A DNA stretch of 64,000 nt, from assembly GCA_937974175.1 (NCBI GenBank), contig CALJIG010000036.1:1-64000 (forward strand). Direction: 5' to 3'. Position numbers and translations under genes: made by a program. Shown in pieces: positions 5,768 to 14,810 of the stretch. How positions within the stretch are numbered: the stretch's first letter is position 1; each line of letters begins with the position of its first letter. The notes under the pieces are model-generated. The model did not search any database. It was not told the origin of the DNA and saw only the letters and a list, made by a program, of their open reading frames with translations. Origin of the DNA: an uncultured Ignavibacteria bacterium. Its GTDB lineage: Bacteria > Bacteroidota > Ignavibacteria > Tepidaquicellales > Tepidaquicellaceae.

Positions 5768-8176
5768 ATGCCACAACATCCCGACATATTAACTAAACAC
5801 ATATGCTATCACTGCGGTGACGAATGTATAGATGAGATTTCATACGATGAGAAAAGTTTTTGCTGTGTGGGATGTAAGTCAGTATATGAATTATTATTTC
5901 AAAGTAATCTCTGCAGTTATTATACATTAGAAAACCATCCCGGAATAAATTTAAAAGAATCCGGTTCCGGAATAAAATTCAGTTATCTGGATGATAAAGA
6001 AATTTCAAAACAGATAATAGAATTCTCTAACGACGAAATCACAAAAGTTACTTTTTATATACCCTCAATTCATTGTTCATCCTGTATTTATCTTTTAGAG
6101 CACCTTTATAAGATAGATCATGCAGTTGTAAATTCTAAAACAGATTTTACTCAGAAGAAAATTTTCATCACTTATAAAACAGGCGAAACTTCTTTAAGGA
6201 AGATAGCAGAACTTTTATATAGTATTGGTTATGAGCCGGCAATAAATATTGATGATTTAGCTGAAAATGACAAACCGAAAGTATTAAAAAAACTATATTA
6301 TAAAATCGGAATTGCAGGCTTCTGTTTTGGAAATATTATGTTGTTTAGTTTTCCTGAATATCTTTCACTTGGAAATCTTGATCCTTTCTACAAACACCTG
6401 TTCGGATATTTAAATATTTTATTATCCGCTCCTGTATTTTTTTACTGCGCATCAGATTATTTCAAATCGGCATTCATAGGGTTAAAACAAAAACATATTA
6501 ATCTTGATGTACCCATTTCACTTGGTATAGCAGTAATATTTTTACGAAGCGTATTTGAAGTAATTTCAGGATTTGGCGCAGGATATTTTGATTCGCTTAC
6601 AGGCTTAATTTTCTTTTTATTAATAGGAAAATTAATACAGACTAAGACGTTCGATTTTTTAAATTTTGAAAGAAATTATAAATCATATTTTCCTATCTCG
6701 GTTACAATTTTAAAAGATAAAACAGAGACCACAACTCCTATAAATAAGCTCGCTAAGGGGGATAGGATTGTTATTCGAAACGGAGAGCTTATTCCTGCCG
6801 ACTCCATATTATTTAAAGGAAATGCGAAGATAGATTACAGTTTTGTTACAGGTGAATCCACCCCAGTGGAGAAAGTATTCGGCGAAATTATATACGCCGG
6901 GGGAAGGCAGGAAGGAGATTTATTAGAACTGGAAGTAGTAAGAGATGTATCTCAAAGTTATCTTACTCAGCTTTGGAATAACGATGCATTTAAAAAGACC
7001 GATACCGAAAAAACTAAATTAAACGATGTCATTGCTAAGTATTTTACATATATAACTTTAGCTGTTGCAATAACCGCAGGGGCCTTTTGGTTAAATAAAG
7101 ATATAAAGATTGCAGTCAATGTATTCACTGCAGTCTTAGTAATAGCTTGCCCCTGCGCGTTAGCCTTAGCCGGCCCATTCGCACTTTCAAACACGATGAG
7201 GATATTCGGTAAAAATAAATTTTATCTGAAAAATACCGGAGTAATAGAAAAACTTTCCAAAATTGATTCGATAGTATTTGATAAAACAGGAACCATTACA
7301 CAGGTAAAAAATGCAGAACTGAATTATTACGGAAATTTATTAAGCAATAAAGAACTCTCGGAGATAAAATCTCTTGTGAAAAATTCTACGCATCCGCTCA
7401 GCCAGAAAATTTATGAATCTGTAAAATGCGATGATGAATTTGAAATAAAAAATTACAAAGAGTTTCCGGGAAAAGGGATTAAAGGGTTTGTCGGTGAAAA
7501 CGAGTATAAAATCGGAATGCTGGAATTTGTAATGACAGGAGATAACAAAGAAGATACTGAAAATAAAGCTTCAAAAGTTTATGTAAGCAAGAACGGAAAA
7601 CTGAAAGGTTATTTTTTAATTCTTAATTATTTCAGAAAAGGTTTAAGTGAACTTATAACAGATTTAAATCAAAGTAAAGAGCTTACACTTTTATCCGGAG
7701 ATAATGATAACGAAAGGCAGAACCTGCAGGAGATATTCGGAACCGAATCTACAATGAAATTCTATCAGAGACCCGAAGATAAGCTGCATTATATAAAATC
7801 TTTACAGGATAATAACAAAAGAGTATTAATGATAGGTGACGGCTTAAATGATGCCGGAGCGCTAAAGCAAAGTGATGCAGGTATTGCCGTTACCGAAAGT
7901 GTAACATGCTTCTCTCCTTCATGTGATGCAATATTGAGTTCTGAAAAATTCAGAGAGCTTAATAAATATTTAATTTTTTCAAAGACTACAATGAATGTTA
8001 TTAAAGCAAGCTTTGCATTCTCTATGCTTTATAATTTTGTAGGGTTGTATTATGCTGTTCAGGGAACGTTATCACCGATAGTAGCGGCAATATTAATGCC
8101 GGTTAGCTCAATTTCAGTGGTGCTTTTTGCAATATTTCTTACAGATTATTTTGCAAAAAGACAAAAATTAATTTAA
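5768..8176 (+). CDS. ccoI: copper-type P1B ATPase for cbb3 oxidase assembly (CcoI/FixI-like)
   Basis: This membrane ATPase would move copper for cbb3 oxidase maturation. The 802-residue protein starts with a cysteine-rich domain (C13, C16, C20, C32, C33, C36) typical of the CcoI group, then a heavy-metal domain with HCSSC (C103, C106). The membrane CPC motif is at 461-463 (CPCALALAGP), the phosphorylated Asp at D505 (DKTGTIT), and the hinge motif GDGLNDAGAL lies near the C-terminal end. It is the first gene after the FNR-like site, followed 15 bp later by ccoS. General CopA-type copper export is less likely given the context. Confidence 0.93.
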   Translation: MPQHPDILTKHICYHCGDECIDEISYDEKSFCCVGCKSVYELLFQSNLCSYYTLENHPGINLKESGSGIKFSYLDDKEISKQIIEFSNDEITKVTFYIPSIHCSSCIYLLEHLYKIDHAVVNSKTDFTQKKIFITYKTGETSLRKIAELLYSIGYEPAINIDDLAENDKPKVLKKLYYKIGIAGFCFGNIMLFSFPEYLSLGNLDPFYKHLFGYLNILLSAPVFFYCASDYFKSAFIGLKQKHINLDVPISLGIAVIFLRSVFEVISGFGAGYFDSLTGLIFFLLIGKLIQTKTFDFLNFERNYKSYFPISVTILKDKTETTTPINKLAKGDRIVIRNGELIPADSILFKGNAKIDYSFVTGESTPVEKVFGEIIYAGGRQEGDLLELEVVRDVSQSYLTQLWNNDAFKKTDTEKTKLNDVIAKYFTYITLAVAITAGAFWLNKDIKIAVNVFTAVLVIACPCALALAGPFALSNTMRIFGKNKFYLKNTGVIEKLSKIDSIVFDKTGTITQVKNAELNYYGNLLSNKELSEIKSLVKNSTHPLSQKIYESVKCDDEFEIKNYKEFPGKGIKGFVGENEYKIGMLEFVMTGDNKEDTENKASKVYVSKNGKLKGYFLILNYFRKGLSELITDLNQSKELTLLSGDNDNERQNLQEIFGTESTMKFYQRPEDKLHYIKSLQDNNKRVLMIGDGLNDAGALKQSDAGIAVTESVTCFSPSCDAILSSEKFRELNKYLIFSKTTMNVIKASFAFSMLYNFVGLYYAVQGTLSPIVAAILMPVSSISVVLFAIFLTDYFAKRQKLI

Positions 8177-8191
8177 ATAAAATTTTACAAA

Positions 8192-8362
8192 ATGGATGTG
8201 ATGTTTATTCTTATAGGAGCAAGTATAACAGTAGCTATGACTTTTTTGTTTGCATTTATCTGGGCCGTAAAGTCAGGCCAGTACGAAGACAGATATACTC
8301 CATCTGTAAGGATATTATTTGAGGAAAATATTCAAAGCGAAACAGAAAATAAAAAATTATGA
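8192..8362 (+). CDS. ccoS: cbb3-type cytochrome oxidase assembly protein CcoS
   Basis: A 56-residue open frame, MDVMFILIGASITVAMTF and onward, has one N-terminal membrane helix followed by FAFIWAVKSGQYED, the CcoS hallmark (helix, then a GQYDD/GQYED-like turn). CcoS is needed for cofactor insertion into cbb3 oxidase. An in-frame ATG also exists at 8201. The stop codon overlaps the next start as ATGA, which suggests translational coupling to the DUF302 gene. Confidence 0.9.
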   Translation: MDVMFILIGASITVAMTFLFAFIWAVKSGQYEDRYTPSVRILFEENIQSETENKKL

Positions 8363-8745
8363 ACTACTATTTAACCAGAAAAACAGGTCTTTCATTTGAT
8401 GATGCCATAACAAAAATGACATCAGCTCTCACCAAAGAAGGGTTTGGAATAATTTCTGAAATTGACGTGAAAGAAACTTTCAAGAAAAAAATTGACGTCG
8501 ACTTCAGAAATTATAAGATATTCGGCGCATGTAATCCTGAATTTGCTCATAAAGCAATTTTACTGGAAGATAAAATAGGAACACTTCTTCCATGTAATTT
8601 TATTGTTCAGGAGCAGGAAGAAGGCGAAACAGAAATTTCAGCTGTTAACCCGCTTGAAACAATGTCGGGTATTGATAACATTAAGTTAAAAGTCCTGGCT
8701 TATGAAGTAGGCGAGCGCTTAAAAAGAGTTTTAAATAATATTTAA
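8359..8745 (+). CDS. DUF302 family protein
   Basis: The 128-residue protein fits the DUF302 family: it begins with a strand-helix unit (GLSFDDAITKMTSALTKEGFGIISEIDV), then FGACNPEFAHKAILLEDKIGTLLPCNFIVQE, in which FGACNP and LLPCN are family motifs with one cysteine each. The biochemical function of the family is not settled. No signal peptide is visible, so it is probably cytoplasmic. It sits between ccoS and ccoNO and is coupled to ccoS by ATGA, so a role in oxidase assembly or copper/heme handling is a fair inference. Confidence 0.88.
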   Translation: MNYYLTRKTGLSFDDAITKMTSALTKEGFGIISEIDVKETFKKKIDVDFRNYKIFGACNPEFAHKAILLEDKIGTLLPCNFIVQEQEEGETEISAVNPLETMSGIDNIKLKVLAYEVGERLKRVLNNI

Positions 8746-8766
8746 TCACCAAGGAGAAAAACAGAA

Positions 8767-10887
8767 ATGACTGTTGAAAAATTCAGTTATGATAATAAGA
8801 TAGTGAGGGATTTTGCGATAGCTACGGTTATATTCGGAGTCGTGGGTATGATAGTAGGGCTTTTAGCTGCTCTTCAGCTTTTTGGTCCAATATATAATTT
8901 AGGCACTCAGTACACTACATTCGGAAGAATAAGACCATTACACACTAATGCGGTGATTTTTGCATTTGTTGGTAATGCAATGTTCATGGGAGTGTATTAC
9001 TCTTTACAAAGAGTTTGTAAAGCCAGAATGTTCAGTGATTTGCTGAGCAGGATACATTTCTGGGGGTGGCAGTTTATTATTGTTTGTGCTGCAGTCTCAC
9101 TTCCGCTCGGTATTACAGCCGGTAAGGAATATGCAGAACTTGAATGGCCTATCGATATTATGATTGCTTTAATCTGGGTTATCTTTGCTATTAATATGTT
9201 CGGAACGATTTTTAAAAGAAGAGAGAAACACATTTATGTTGCAATATGGTTCTATATAGCTACAGTTGTTACAGTAGCAGTGCTTCATATTGTAAATTCA
9301 ATTGAGCTTCCTGTATCCTTATTAAAGAGTTACCCTATTTATGCGGGTGTTCAGGATGCATTGGTGCAGTGGTGGTATGGTCATAACGCAGTAGCGTTTT
9401 TCTTAACAACTCCTTTCCTTGGTTTGATGTATTACTTCCTTCCTAAAATGGCAGGTCGTCCGGTTTATTCTTATAAGCTCTCAATAGTTCACTTTTGGTC
9501 ACTGATTTTTATTTATATATGGGCAGGTCCTCACCACTTATTATACTCTTCATTGCCTGACTGGGCACAATCACTTGGTGTGGTATTTTCAATTATGCTT
9601 ATTGCCCCATCATGGGGGGGTATGATTAACGGTTTACTTACATTAAGAGGCGCATGGGATAAAGTTAGAGACGATGTTACTTTAAAATTCATGGTTGTTG
9701 CAGTTACAAGTTACGGTATGGCTACATTTGAAGGACCAATGCTTTCTTTAAAGAATGTTAATGCCATTGCTCACTTTACTGACTGGATTGTTGCACACGT
9801 GCACATAGGCGCACTTGGCTGGAACGGATTTATGATTTTCGGAATACTTTACTGGCTCATCCCAAGAATTTATAAAACAACTTTATTCTCTAAAAAAATG
9901 GCTGCCTTCCATTTCTGGATCGGCACGCTGGGAATTGTTTTCTATGCCGCTTCAATGTACTGGGCAGGTATTACACAATCATTAATGTGGAAACAGTTCA
10001 CACCATTAGGAATTCTTCAGTATCCTAATTTCTTAGAAACAGTTGTTCAAATAATTCCGATGTATATGATTAGAGCATTCGGCGGTGCATTGTATCTGAC
10101 GGGTGTGATAGTGATGGTAGTAAATTTAATAAAGACAGTAAAGCAGGGTTCACTGGAAGCAAATGAACCTGCTGAAGCACCTGCAATTGAAAAGGGTTAT
10201 GCCGACAGAAGCTCTAAACACAGATTCCTTGAATCACGTCCGGGAAAATTTGCTCTGCTTGCGACAGTTGTAGTTATTATCGGCGGTGCAGTTGAGTTGA
10301 TACCGACGTTCATGATAAAATCAAATATACCGACGATACCGAGTGTAAAACCATATACTCCTTTAGAATTACAGGGAAGAGATTTATATGTAAGAGAAGG
10401 ATGCTACACATGTCACTCACAGATGATAAGACCATTCAGATCTGAAACAGAAAGATACGGCGAATATTCAAAAGCAGGCGAGTTTGTTTATGACCATCCA
10501 TTCCAATGGGGTTCAAAGAGAATTGGTCCTGACTTAATGAGAATAGGAAAGAAGTATCCTAACTTATGGCACTATAATCATATGGAAAATCCGCGCAACG
10601 TTTCGCCGGGTTCTATTATGCCTAACTATGACTGGCTGCTGAAACAGAATCTTGATAACTCGACTTTGGAGAGCAAGATAAATGTGATGAGAACACTTGG
10701 AGTTCCTTATGCGCCGGGATATGAAAAACAGGCATTGCAGGACTTAACTAAACAGGCAGAAGAATTAGCTACGGACTTACAGAAGAACGGAGCGCCTGCG
10801 GAAAGCAACAAAGAAATCATTGCTCTGATTGCATATCTTCAAAGAATGGGAACAGATATAAAAGGTGATACAACGACTGTTAAATAA
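8767..10887 (+). CDS. ccoNO: fused cbb3 cytochrome c oxidase subunits I and II (CcoNO)
   Basis: The 706-residue product is the catalytic heme-copper subunit joined to the membrane-bound cytochrome c subunit. The CcoN part (about 1-470) has many membrane helices and the histidine motifs RPLHTNAVIFAF, WWYGHNAVAFF, AGPHHLLYSSLP and DWIVAHVHIGALGWNG. The CcoO part begins with one helix (LLATVVVIIGGAVELIPTF) and carries one heme c site CYTCH (546-550) followed by SQMIRPFRSETERYG, the CcoO signature. The start is an ATG preceded by AAGGAG, one of the few clear Shine-Dalgarno sequences in the window. FixNO/CcoNO fusions are known in Bacteroidota. Confidence 0.97.
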   Translation: MTVEKFSYDNKIVRDFAIATVIFGVVGMIVGLLAALQLFGPIYNLGTQYTTFGRIRPLHTNAVIFAFVGNAMFMGVYYSLQRVCKARMFSDLLSRIHFWGWQFIIVCAAVSLPLGITAGKEYAELEWPIDIMIALIWVIFAINMFGTIFKRREKHIYVAIWFYIATVVTVAVLHIVNSIELPVSLLKSYPIYAGVQDALVQWWYGHNAVAFFLTTPFLGLMYYFLPKMAGRPVYSYKLSIVHFWSLIFIYIWAGPHHLLYSSLPDWAQSLGVVFSIMLIAPSWGGMINGLLTLRGAWDKVRDDVTLKFMVVAVTSYGMATFEGPMLSLKNVNAIAHFTDWIVAHVHIGALGWNGFMIFGILYWLIPRIYKTTLFSKKMAAFHFWIGTLGIVFYAASMYWAGITQSLMWKQFTPLGILQYPNFLETVVQIIPMYMIRAFGGALYLTGVIVMVVNLIKTVKQGSLEANEPAEAPAIEKGYADRSSKHRFLESRPGKFALLATVVVIIGGAVELIPTFMIKSNIPTIPSVKPYTPLELQGRDLYVREGCYTCHSQMIRPFRSETERYGEYSKAGEFVYDHPFQWGSKRIGPDLMRIGKKYPNLWHYNHMENPRNVSPGSIMPNYDWLLKQNLDNSTLESKINVMRTLGVPYAPGYEKQALQDLTKQAEELATDLQKNGAPAESNKEIIALIAYLQRMGTDIKGDTTTVK

Positions 10888-10911
10888 ATTTGAAAATTTT
10901 AATTATAAAAA

Positions 10912-11070
10912 ATGTTCGATAATATATTTAAAACGATAGAAGGAATAGCAATCTATCCTGTATTTTCTCTGATTGTATTTCTCTTATTCTTCATCGGATT
11001 AACAATCTGGGTTTTGAAAGTAGATAAGAAATACATAGAAAAAATGAGCGAACTTCCATTTGAAAAATAA
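10912..11070 (+). CDS. ccoQ: small cbb3 oxidase subunit CcoQ-like
   Basis: A 52-residue frame between ccoNO and ccoP encodes one membrane helix (YPVFSLIVFLLFFIGLTIW) followed by a short charged tail (KVDKKYIEKMSELPF). Size, topology and place match CcoQ, which stabilises the oxidase. The sequence of CcoQ is poorly conserved, so the name rests mainly on context. Confidence 0.8.
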   Translation: MFDNIFKTIEGIAIYPVFSLIVFLLFFIGLTIWVLKVDKKYIEKMSELPFEK

Positions 11071-11102
11071 ATTTTGATAATAAAAATTTGAGTAATCAAA
11101 AA

Positions 11103-11984
11103 ATGAAACTTAAAACAATTTTATTTACAGTATTTGCCTTGATTGCCTTTTCTGCTGCAGCTTTTGCGCAGACGGCAACAACTACACCAACTGCAACCGG
11201 ACCGGCATTAGACCAGAACTATATAGCAGCGGGTACAATCATAGGAATTGCATTTATGCTGTTCATGGTGATTTACTTCGGAAACATCGAAGGAATTACA
11301 GTAGGTGCGCCGAAAAGAGCAAAAGCATGGGCATCACTAAGACAAATGCTGACACGCTCAGTGCCGATTGAAAAAGAAAAAGATATTATGATGGACCACG
11401 AGTTCGATGGAATTCGCGAACTTGATAATACAATACCGCCATGGTTCAATATTTTATTCTATGGTACAATAGTAATTGCATTCTTATATGTACTTAACTA
11501 TCACGTTTTCAAAATGAGCGGACTTTCTGCAGAAGAATATAACGATGAAATGAAAGTTGCAGCAATGCAAAGAGATGAACTTATAAGAACCGGTGCGTTT
11601 ATAAACGAGAATACAGTAAAACTAATGACAGATGATGCAACTATTACAGAGGGAAAAACAATTTTTAATGCAAACTGTACTGTATGTCACGGACCTGCAG
11701 GCGGCGGACTCATCGGACCAAACCTTACAGATGAATTCTGGATTCACGGCGGCGGTGTAGTAAACGTTTTCAAAACAGTGAAATATGGTGTTCCTGTAAA
11801 GGGTATGATAAGCTGGCAGAACCAGTTAAATCCTAAACAAATGCAGGCAGTATCAAATTACATTCTAACTTTGAAGGGCACAAACCCTGCAAACGGAAAG
11901 CAGCCTGAAGGAACGATTTACACAGATAGTTTAACAGTTAAAACTGACTCGGTAAAAACCGATTCAACAAAAATTAAAAAATAG
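11103..11984 (+). CDS. ccoP: cbb3 oxidase subunit III (CcoP), mono-heme
   Basis: The protein starts with a signal-peptide-like segment (MKLKTILFTVFALIAF, then AFAQ), has two further membrane helices (NYIAAGTIIGIAFMLFMVIYF and IPPWFNILFYGTIVIAFLYVLNY), and ends with a single cytochrome c domain with CTVCH (192-196) and GLIGPNL. Proteobacterial CcoP usually has two hemes; only one CxxCH is present here, as in other Bacteroidota. I chose the ATG at 11103 over the TTG at 11088 because it starts exactly at the signal peptide. The C-terminus is a repetitive DSxxVKTDS tail. It passes electrons to CcoNO. Confidence 0.93.
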   Translation: MKLKTILFTVFALIAFSAAAFAQTATTTPTATGPALDQNYIAAGTIIGIAFMLFMVIYFGNIEGITVGAPKRAKAWASLRQMLTRSVPIEKEKDIMMDHEFDGIRELDNTIPPWFNILFYGTIVIAFLYVLNYHVFKMSGLSAEEYNDEMKVAAMQRDELIRTGAFINENTVKLMTDDATITEGKTIFNANCTVCHGPAGGGLIGPNLTDEFWIHGGGVVNVFKTVKYGVPVKGMISWQNQLNPKQMQAVSNYILTLKGTNPANGKQPEGTIYTDSLTVKTDSVKTDSTKIKK

Positions 11985-11999
11985 ATCTTATGAACTACG

Positions 12000-12067
12000 C
12001 CACGTTATAACTTCCCCTAGCCCAAGCCCCTTCGCGCCTCGGCGCGATGTGGGGAGGTTTAACGTGG
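12000..12067. repeat. long imperfect palindrome between ccoP and ccoG
   Basis: CCACGTTA (12000-12007) pairs with TAACGTGG (12060-12067). After a one-base bulge AACTTCCCC (12009-12017) pairs with GGGGAGGTT (12051-12059) with one G-T pair. Inside lies a GC-rich hairpin, TCGCGCC (12032-12038) with GGCGCGA (12041-12047). The GC-rich centre is unlike its AT-rich surroundings. There is no T-tail, so it may be a repeat insertion that also attenuates or stabilises the operon mRNA. Confidence 0.75.
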
Positions 12068-12094
12068 TTAATTTTTTTTGGCTAAAAAAATTTT

Positions 12095-13513
12095 ATGACA
12101 CATCATATGAAAGAAGATAACGGAACTACTCAAATATTCAGAGATAAGATTTCGATAGTAAGTAAGGAAGGTAAAAGAAAATGGATTCATCCTCGAAAAC
12201 CTAAAGGTAAACTTTATAACCTAAGAACGTGGTTCAGCGTTCTACTTCTAACAATTTTATTCGGCACTCCTTTTTTAAAATACGACGGACACCCTCTCTT
12301 TCTTTTTAATTTTGTGGAGAGGAAATTTGTCTTATTCGGATTTGCATTTGTACCGCAGGATTTTTACTTGTTCGGGCTTGCGATGATTTCAATTATAGTT
12401 TTTGTTATACTGTTCACGGTAATATTCGGAAGATTATTTTGCGGGTGGGCATGCCCTCAGACAGTTTTTCTGGAAATGGTTTTCAGAAAAATCGAATATT
12501 GGATAGAAGGCGATGCAGGCAAGCAGAGAAAATTAAATTCAGATCCGTGGACCGGAAGCAAGATAGTAAAGAAATTCTCTAAGTGGGGAATATTTTACTT
12601 TATTTCATTTCTTATCGGTAACACTTTCTTAGCATATATCATTGGTATAGAGGAGTTAAAAAAAATTGTTACCGATAATCCATCTAATCACTTAAGCGGA
12701 TTATTTTTAATTTTGCTTTTTACAAGCATATTTTATTTTGTCTTTGCTTATTTCAGAGAGTATGCCTGTATCTACGTTTGTCCTTACGGCAGATTGCAGG
12801 GAGTTCTTTTAGATAAGAACTCAATTGTTATTGCATACGATTATAAACGCGGTGAACCAAGAGGCAAGATAAGAAAAAATGAAGAAAGAACAGAAGGCGA
12901 TTGTATAGATTGTAAAATGTGTGTTGACGTATGTCCGACAGGTATTGACATAAGAAACGGTACGCAGCTGGAATGTGTAAATTGCACAGCATGTATCGAC
13001 TCATGCAATATAGTAATGGATAAGATAAATAAGCCCAGAGGACTTATAAGATATGATTCGGCAGTTGGAATAGAGACAGGGAAAAAATTTAAAGTTACAC
13101 CGAGAGAAATTGGGTATTCAATAGTACTGTTGGTTTTGATTGCTCTGCAGATAGTTTTATTTGCAAACAGAAAAGAAATAGACGTTACTTTATTAAGAAC
13201 TCCCGGTTTGCTATATCAGGAGCAGCCCGATAACAGAATTACAAATTTATACAATATAAACTTAGCAAATAAAACTCTGAAAGAAGTTCCTGTAACGCTG
13301 AAATTAAAAGGTCTTGATGGTGAAATAAAAATGATAGGAAGCGATTTTAATCTTGCTCCTGCAGGAATAATAGAAGGTAAGTTTATTGTGTATGTTGCCA
13401 GAGATAAAATAAAAATGATGAATACGCCATTTACGGTTCAGGTTTTCGCGGGAGATAAACTGTTGAATGAGCTCGAATCTTCGTTCAACGGACCTTTATC
13501 AAATACAAAATAA
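12095..13513 (+). CDS. ccoG: cbb3 oxidase accessory iron-sulfur protein CcoG
   Basis: CcoG (RdxA/FixG) is a membrane Fe-S protein linked to copper reduction during cbb3 assembly. The 472-residue protein has several membrane helices in the N-terminal half, the motifs CGWACPQTVFLEMVFR and CIYVCPYGRLQG, and two [4Fe-4S] ferredoxin motifs (CIDCKMCVDVCPTGID and CVNCTACIDSC). The C-terminal third is an Ig-like periplasmic domain. A second in-frame ATG lies four codons in, so the exact start is open. It follows the palindrome at 12000-12067 and precedes ccoH by 15 bp. Confidence 0.95.
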   Translation: MTHHMKEDNGTTQIFRDKISIVSKEGKRKWIHPRKPKGKLYNLRTWFSVLLLTILFGTPFLKYDGHPLFLFNFVERKFVLFGFAFVPQDFYLFGLAMISIIVFVILFTVIFGRLFCGWACPQTVFLEMVFRKIEYWIEGDAGKQRKLNSDPWTGSKIVKKFSKWGIFYFISFLIGNTFLAYIIGIEELKKIVTDNPSNHLSGLFLILLFTSIFYFVFAYFREYACIYVCPYGRLQGVLLDKNSIVIAYDYKRGEPRGKIRKNEERTEGDCIDCKMCVDVCPTGIDIRNGTQLECVNCTACIDSCNIVMDKINKPRGLIRYDSAVGIETGKKFKVTPREIGYSIVLLVLIALQIVLFANRKEIDVTLLRTPGLLYQEQPDNRITNLYNINLANKTLKEVPVTLKLKGLDGEIKMIGSDFNLAPAGIIEGKFIVYVARDKIKMMNTPFTVQVFAGDKLLNELESSFNGPLSNTK

Positions 13514-13528
13514 TTTTAAATTATACTT

Positions 13529-13966
13529 ATGAAAATAAGCTGGGGTGTAAAAATAATAATAGCATTTATAATTTTTGCAGGGGGAATTGGTACAATGGTC
13601 GGTATTTCCATGTCAAAAAATATAGACTTAGTTTCCGAAAACTATTATGAAAAAGAACTGAAATATCAGGAAAGAATTGATATGATAAACAGAACAAATT
13701 TATTGACGGAAAAACCAATAATTGAAAATGCTTCTGGTACAATAAAAATTAAATTTCCTGATTTCAAAGAGAACACCACAGGTAAAATAAATTTTTACCG
13801 GGCAATGGATAAGAAAAAAGATTTCAGTGTTGATATCAGCAAGGATGAAAACGGCGTTCAGTTAATACCAACCGAAAGAATGGATAAAGGTAACTGGAAA
13901 GCAGAAATTATCTGGAAAATGAACGATAAAGAATATTTTACCCAGACAGAAATTTTTATTAATTGA
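13529..13966 (+). CDS. ccoH: FixH/CcoH family protein
   Basis: The 145-residue product has one N-terminal membrane helix (WGVKIIIAFIIFAGGIGTMVGISM), then DLVSENYYEKELKYQERIDMINR, the FixH motif, and a small beta-rich periplasmic domain. FixH/CcoH helps assemble cbb3 oxidase and is close to the CcoI copper ATPase in the membrane. The operon position between ccoG and the SafE-like gene supports this. Confidence 0.9.
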   Translation: MKISWGVKIIIAFIIFAGGIGTMVGISMSKNIDLVSENYYEKELKYQERIDMINRTNLLTEKPIIENASGTIKIKFPDFKENTTGKINFYRAMDKKKDFSVDISKDENGVQLIPTERMDKGNWKAEIIWKMNDKEYFTQTEIFIN

Positions 13967-13982
13967 TTTTATTACAAGTAAT

Positions 13983-14693
13983 ATGGAAGTATTAGCAGGA
14001 TTTTTATTGGGACTTTTAGGCAGCTTTCACTGCGCAGTTATGTGCGGACCGATTGCTTTATCCCTGCCATCCTCTAATAAAACCAAATTAAATTTTCTGA
14101 TTGAACGAGTTTTGTATAATTTCGGAAGAGTAGTTACTTATACATTTTTCGGAATGATATTCGGATTCTTCGGTGAAAGAATTTTTATGGCCGGCTTTCA
14201 ACAGATTATTTCAATTGCCATAGGCATTGCAATAATTTTTTATCTTATAAAACCGCTTCTTAAAAAAAATACTAATTTGTTTCAGATAGAAAGCGGTAAA
14301 AGTAATTTGTCTTTTTTCAAAAATATTTTTGCAAAGTTTTATTCAAAAAATTCCAAAGCTTCATTGTTCGGCATTGGAGCATTAAACGGATTTCTCCCCT
14401 GTGGATTTGTTTATATAGCTTTGACGGGCGCCGTAGCGCTGAGAACCCCATTAGGCGGCGCGCTCTTCATGGCTTTTTTCGGAATTGGGACATTGCCTAT
14501 GATGCTTGGTATTTCGATGTCAAGAAATTTTGTAAGCCTTAATTTACGCAGAAAAATAAATAAGCTTTCACCCGCCATTGCTTTGCTCTTTGCATTAATA
14601 TTTATCCTGCGCGGAATGAATCTCGGCATACCATATCTTAGCCCCAAACTTGAACCTGCAAATAAAATAACTGAACAGGTTATTTGCCATTAA
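13983..14693 (+). CDS. SafE/UreH-like (DsbD_2-type) membrane protein of the cbb3 operon
   Basis: The 236-residue protein has about six membrane helices and two conserved metal- or thiol-type motifs, GSFHCAVMCGPIALS near the N-terminus and GFLPCGFVYIAL in the middle. These mark the sulfite exporter TauE/SafE (UreH transmembrane) family that often ends cbb3 operons, where it is thought to help with metal handling. The function is inferred from family and context. It starts 16 bp after ccoH and no gene of the operon follows. Confidence 0.85.
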   Translation: MEVLAGFLLGLLGSFHCAVMCGPIALSLPSSNKTKLNFLIERVLYNFGRVVTYTFFGMIFGFFGERIFMAGFQQIISIAIGIAIIFYLIKPLLKKNTNLFQIESGKSNLSFFKNIFAKFYSKNSKASLFGIGALNGFLPCGFVYIALTGAVALRTPLGGALFMAFFGIGTLPMMLGISMSRNFVSLNLRRKINKLSPAIALLFALIFILRGMNLGIPYLSPKLEPANKITEQVICH

Positions 14694-14810
14694 TTCTTAA
14701 ATTCACTTCAAACTCCAAACAATCAATAGGTTACAAAAAGGGCATTAGCCCAAAAAAATCTTTGGTTTGCCGCTAATTAATTAATAAATTGACTGTATAA
14801 TGATTAAACC

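Noticed and set aside
11088..11102. TTG start for ccoP
   Set aside because: It would put five extra residues before a clean signal peptide that begins at the ATG at 11103.
14742..14753. GGGC-ATTA-GCCC hairpin before the first YCF48 gene
   Set aside because: The stem has only four pairs and no T-run; too weak to call a terminator or operator.
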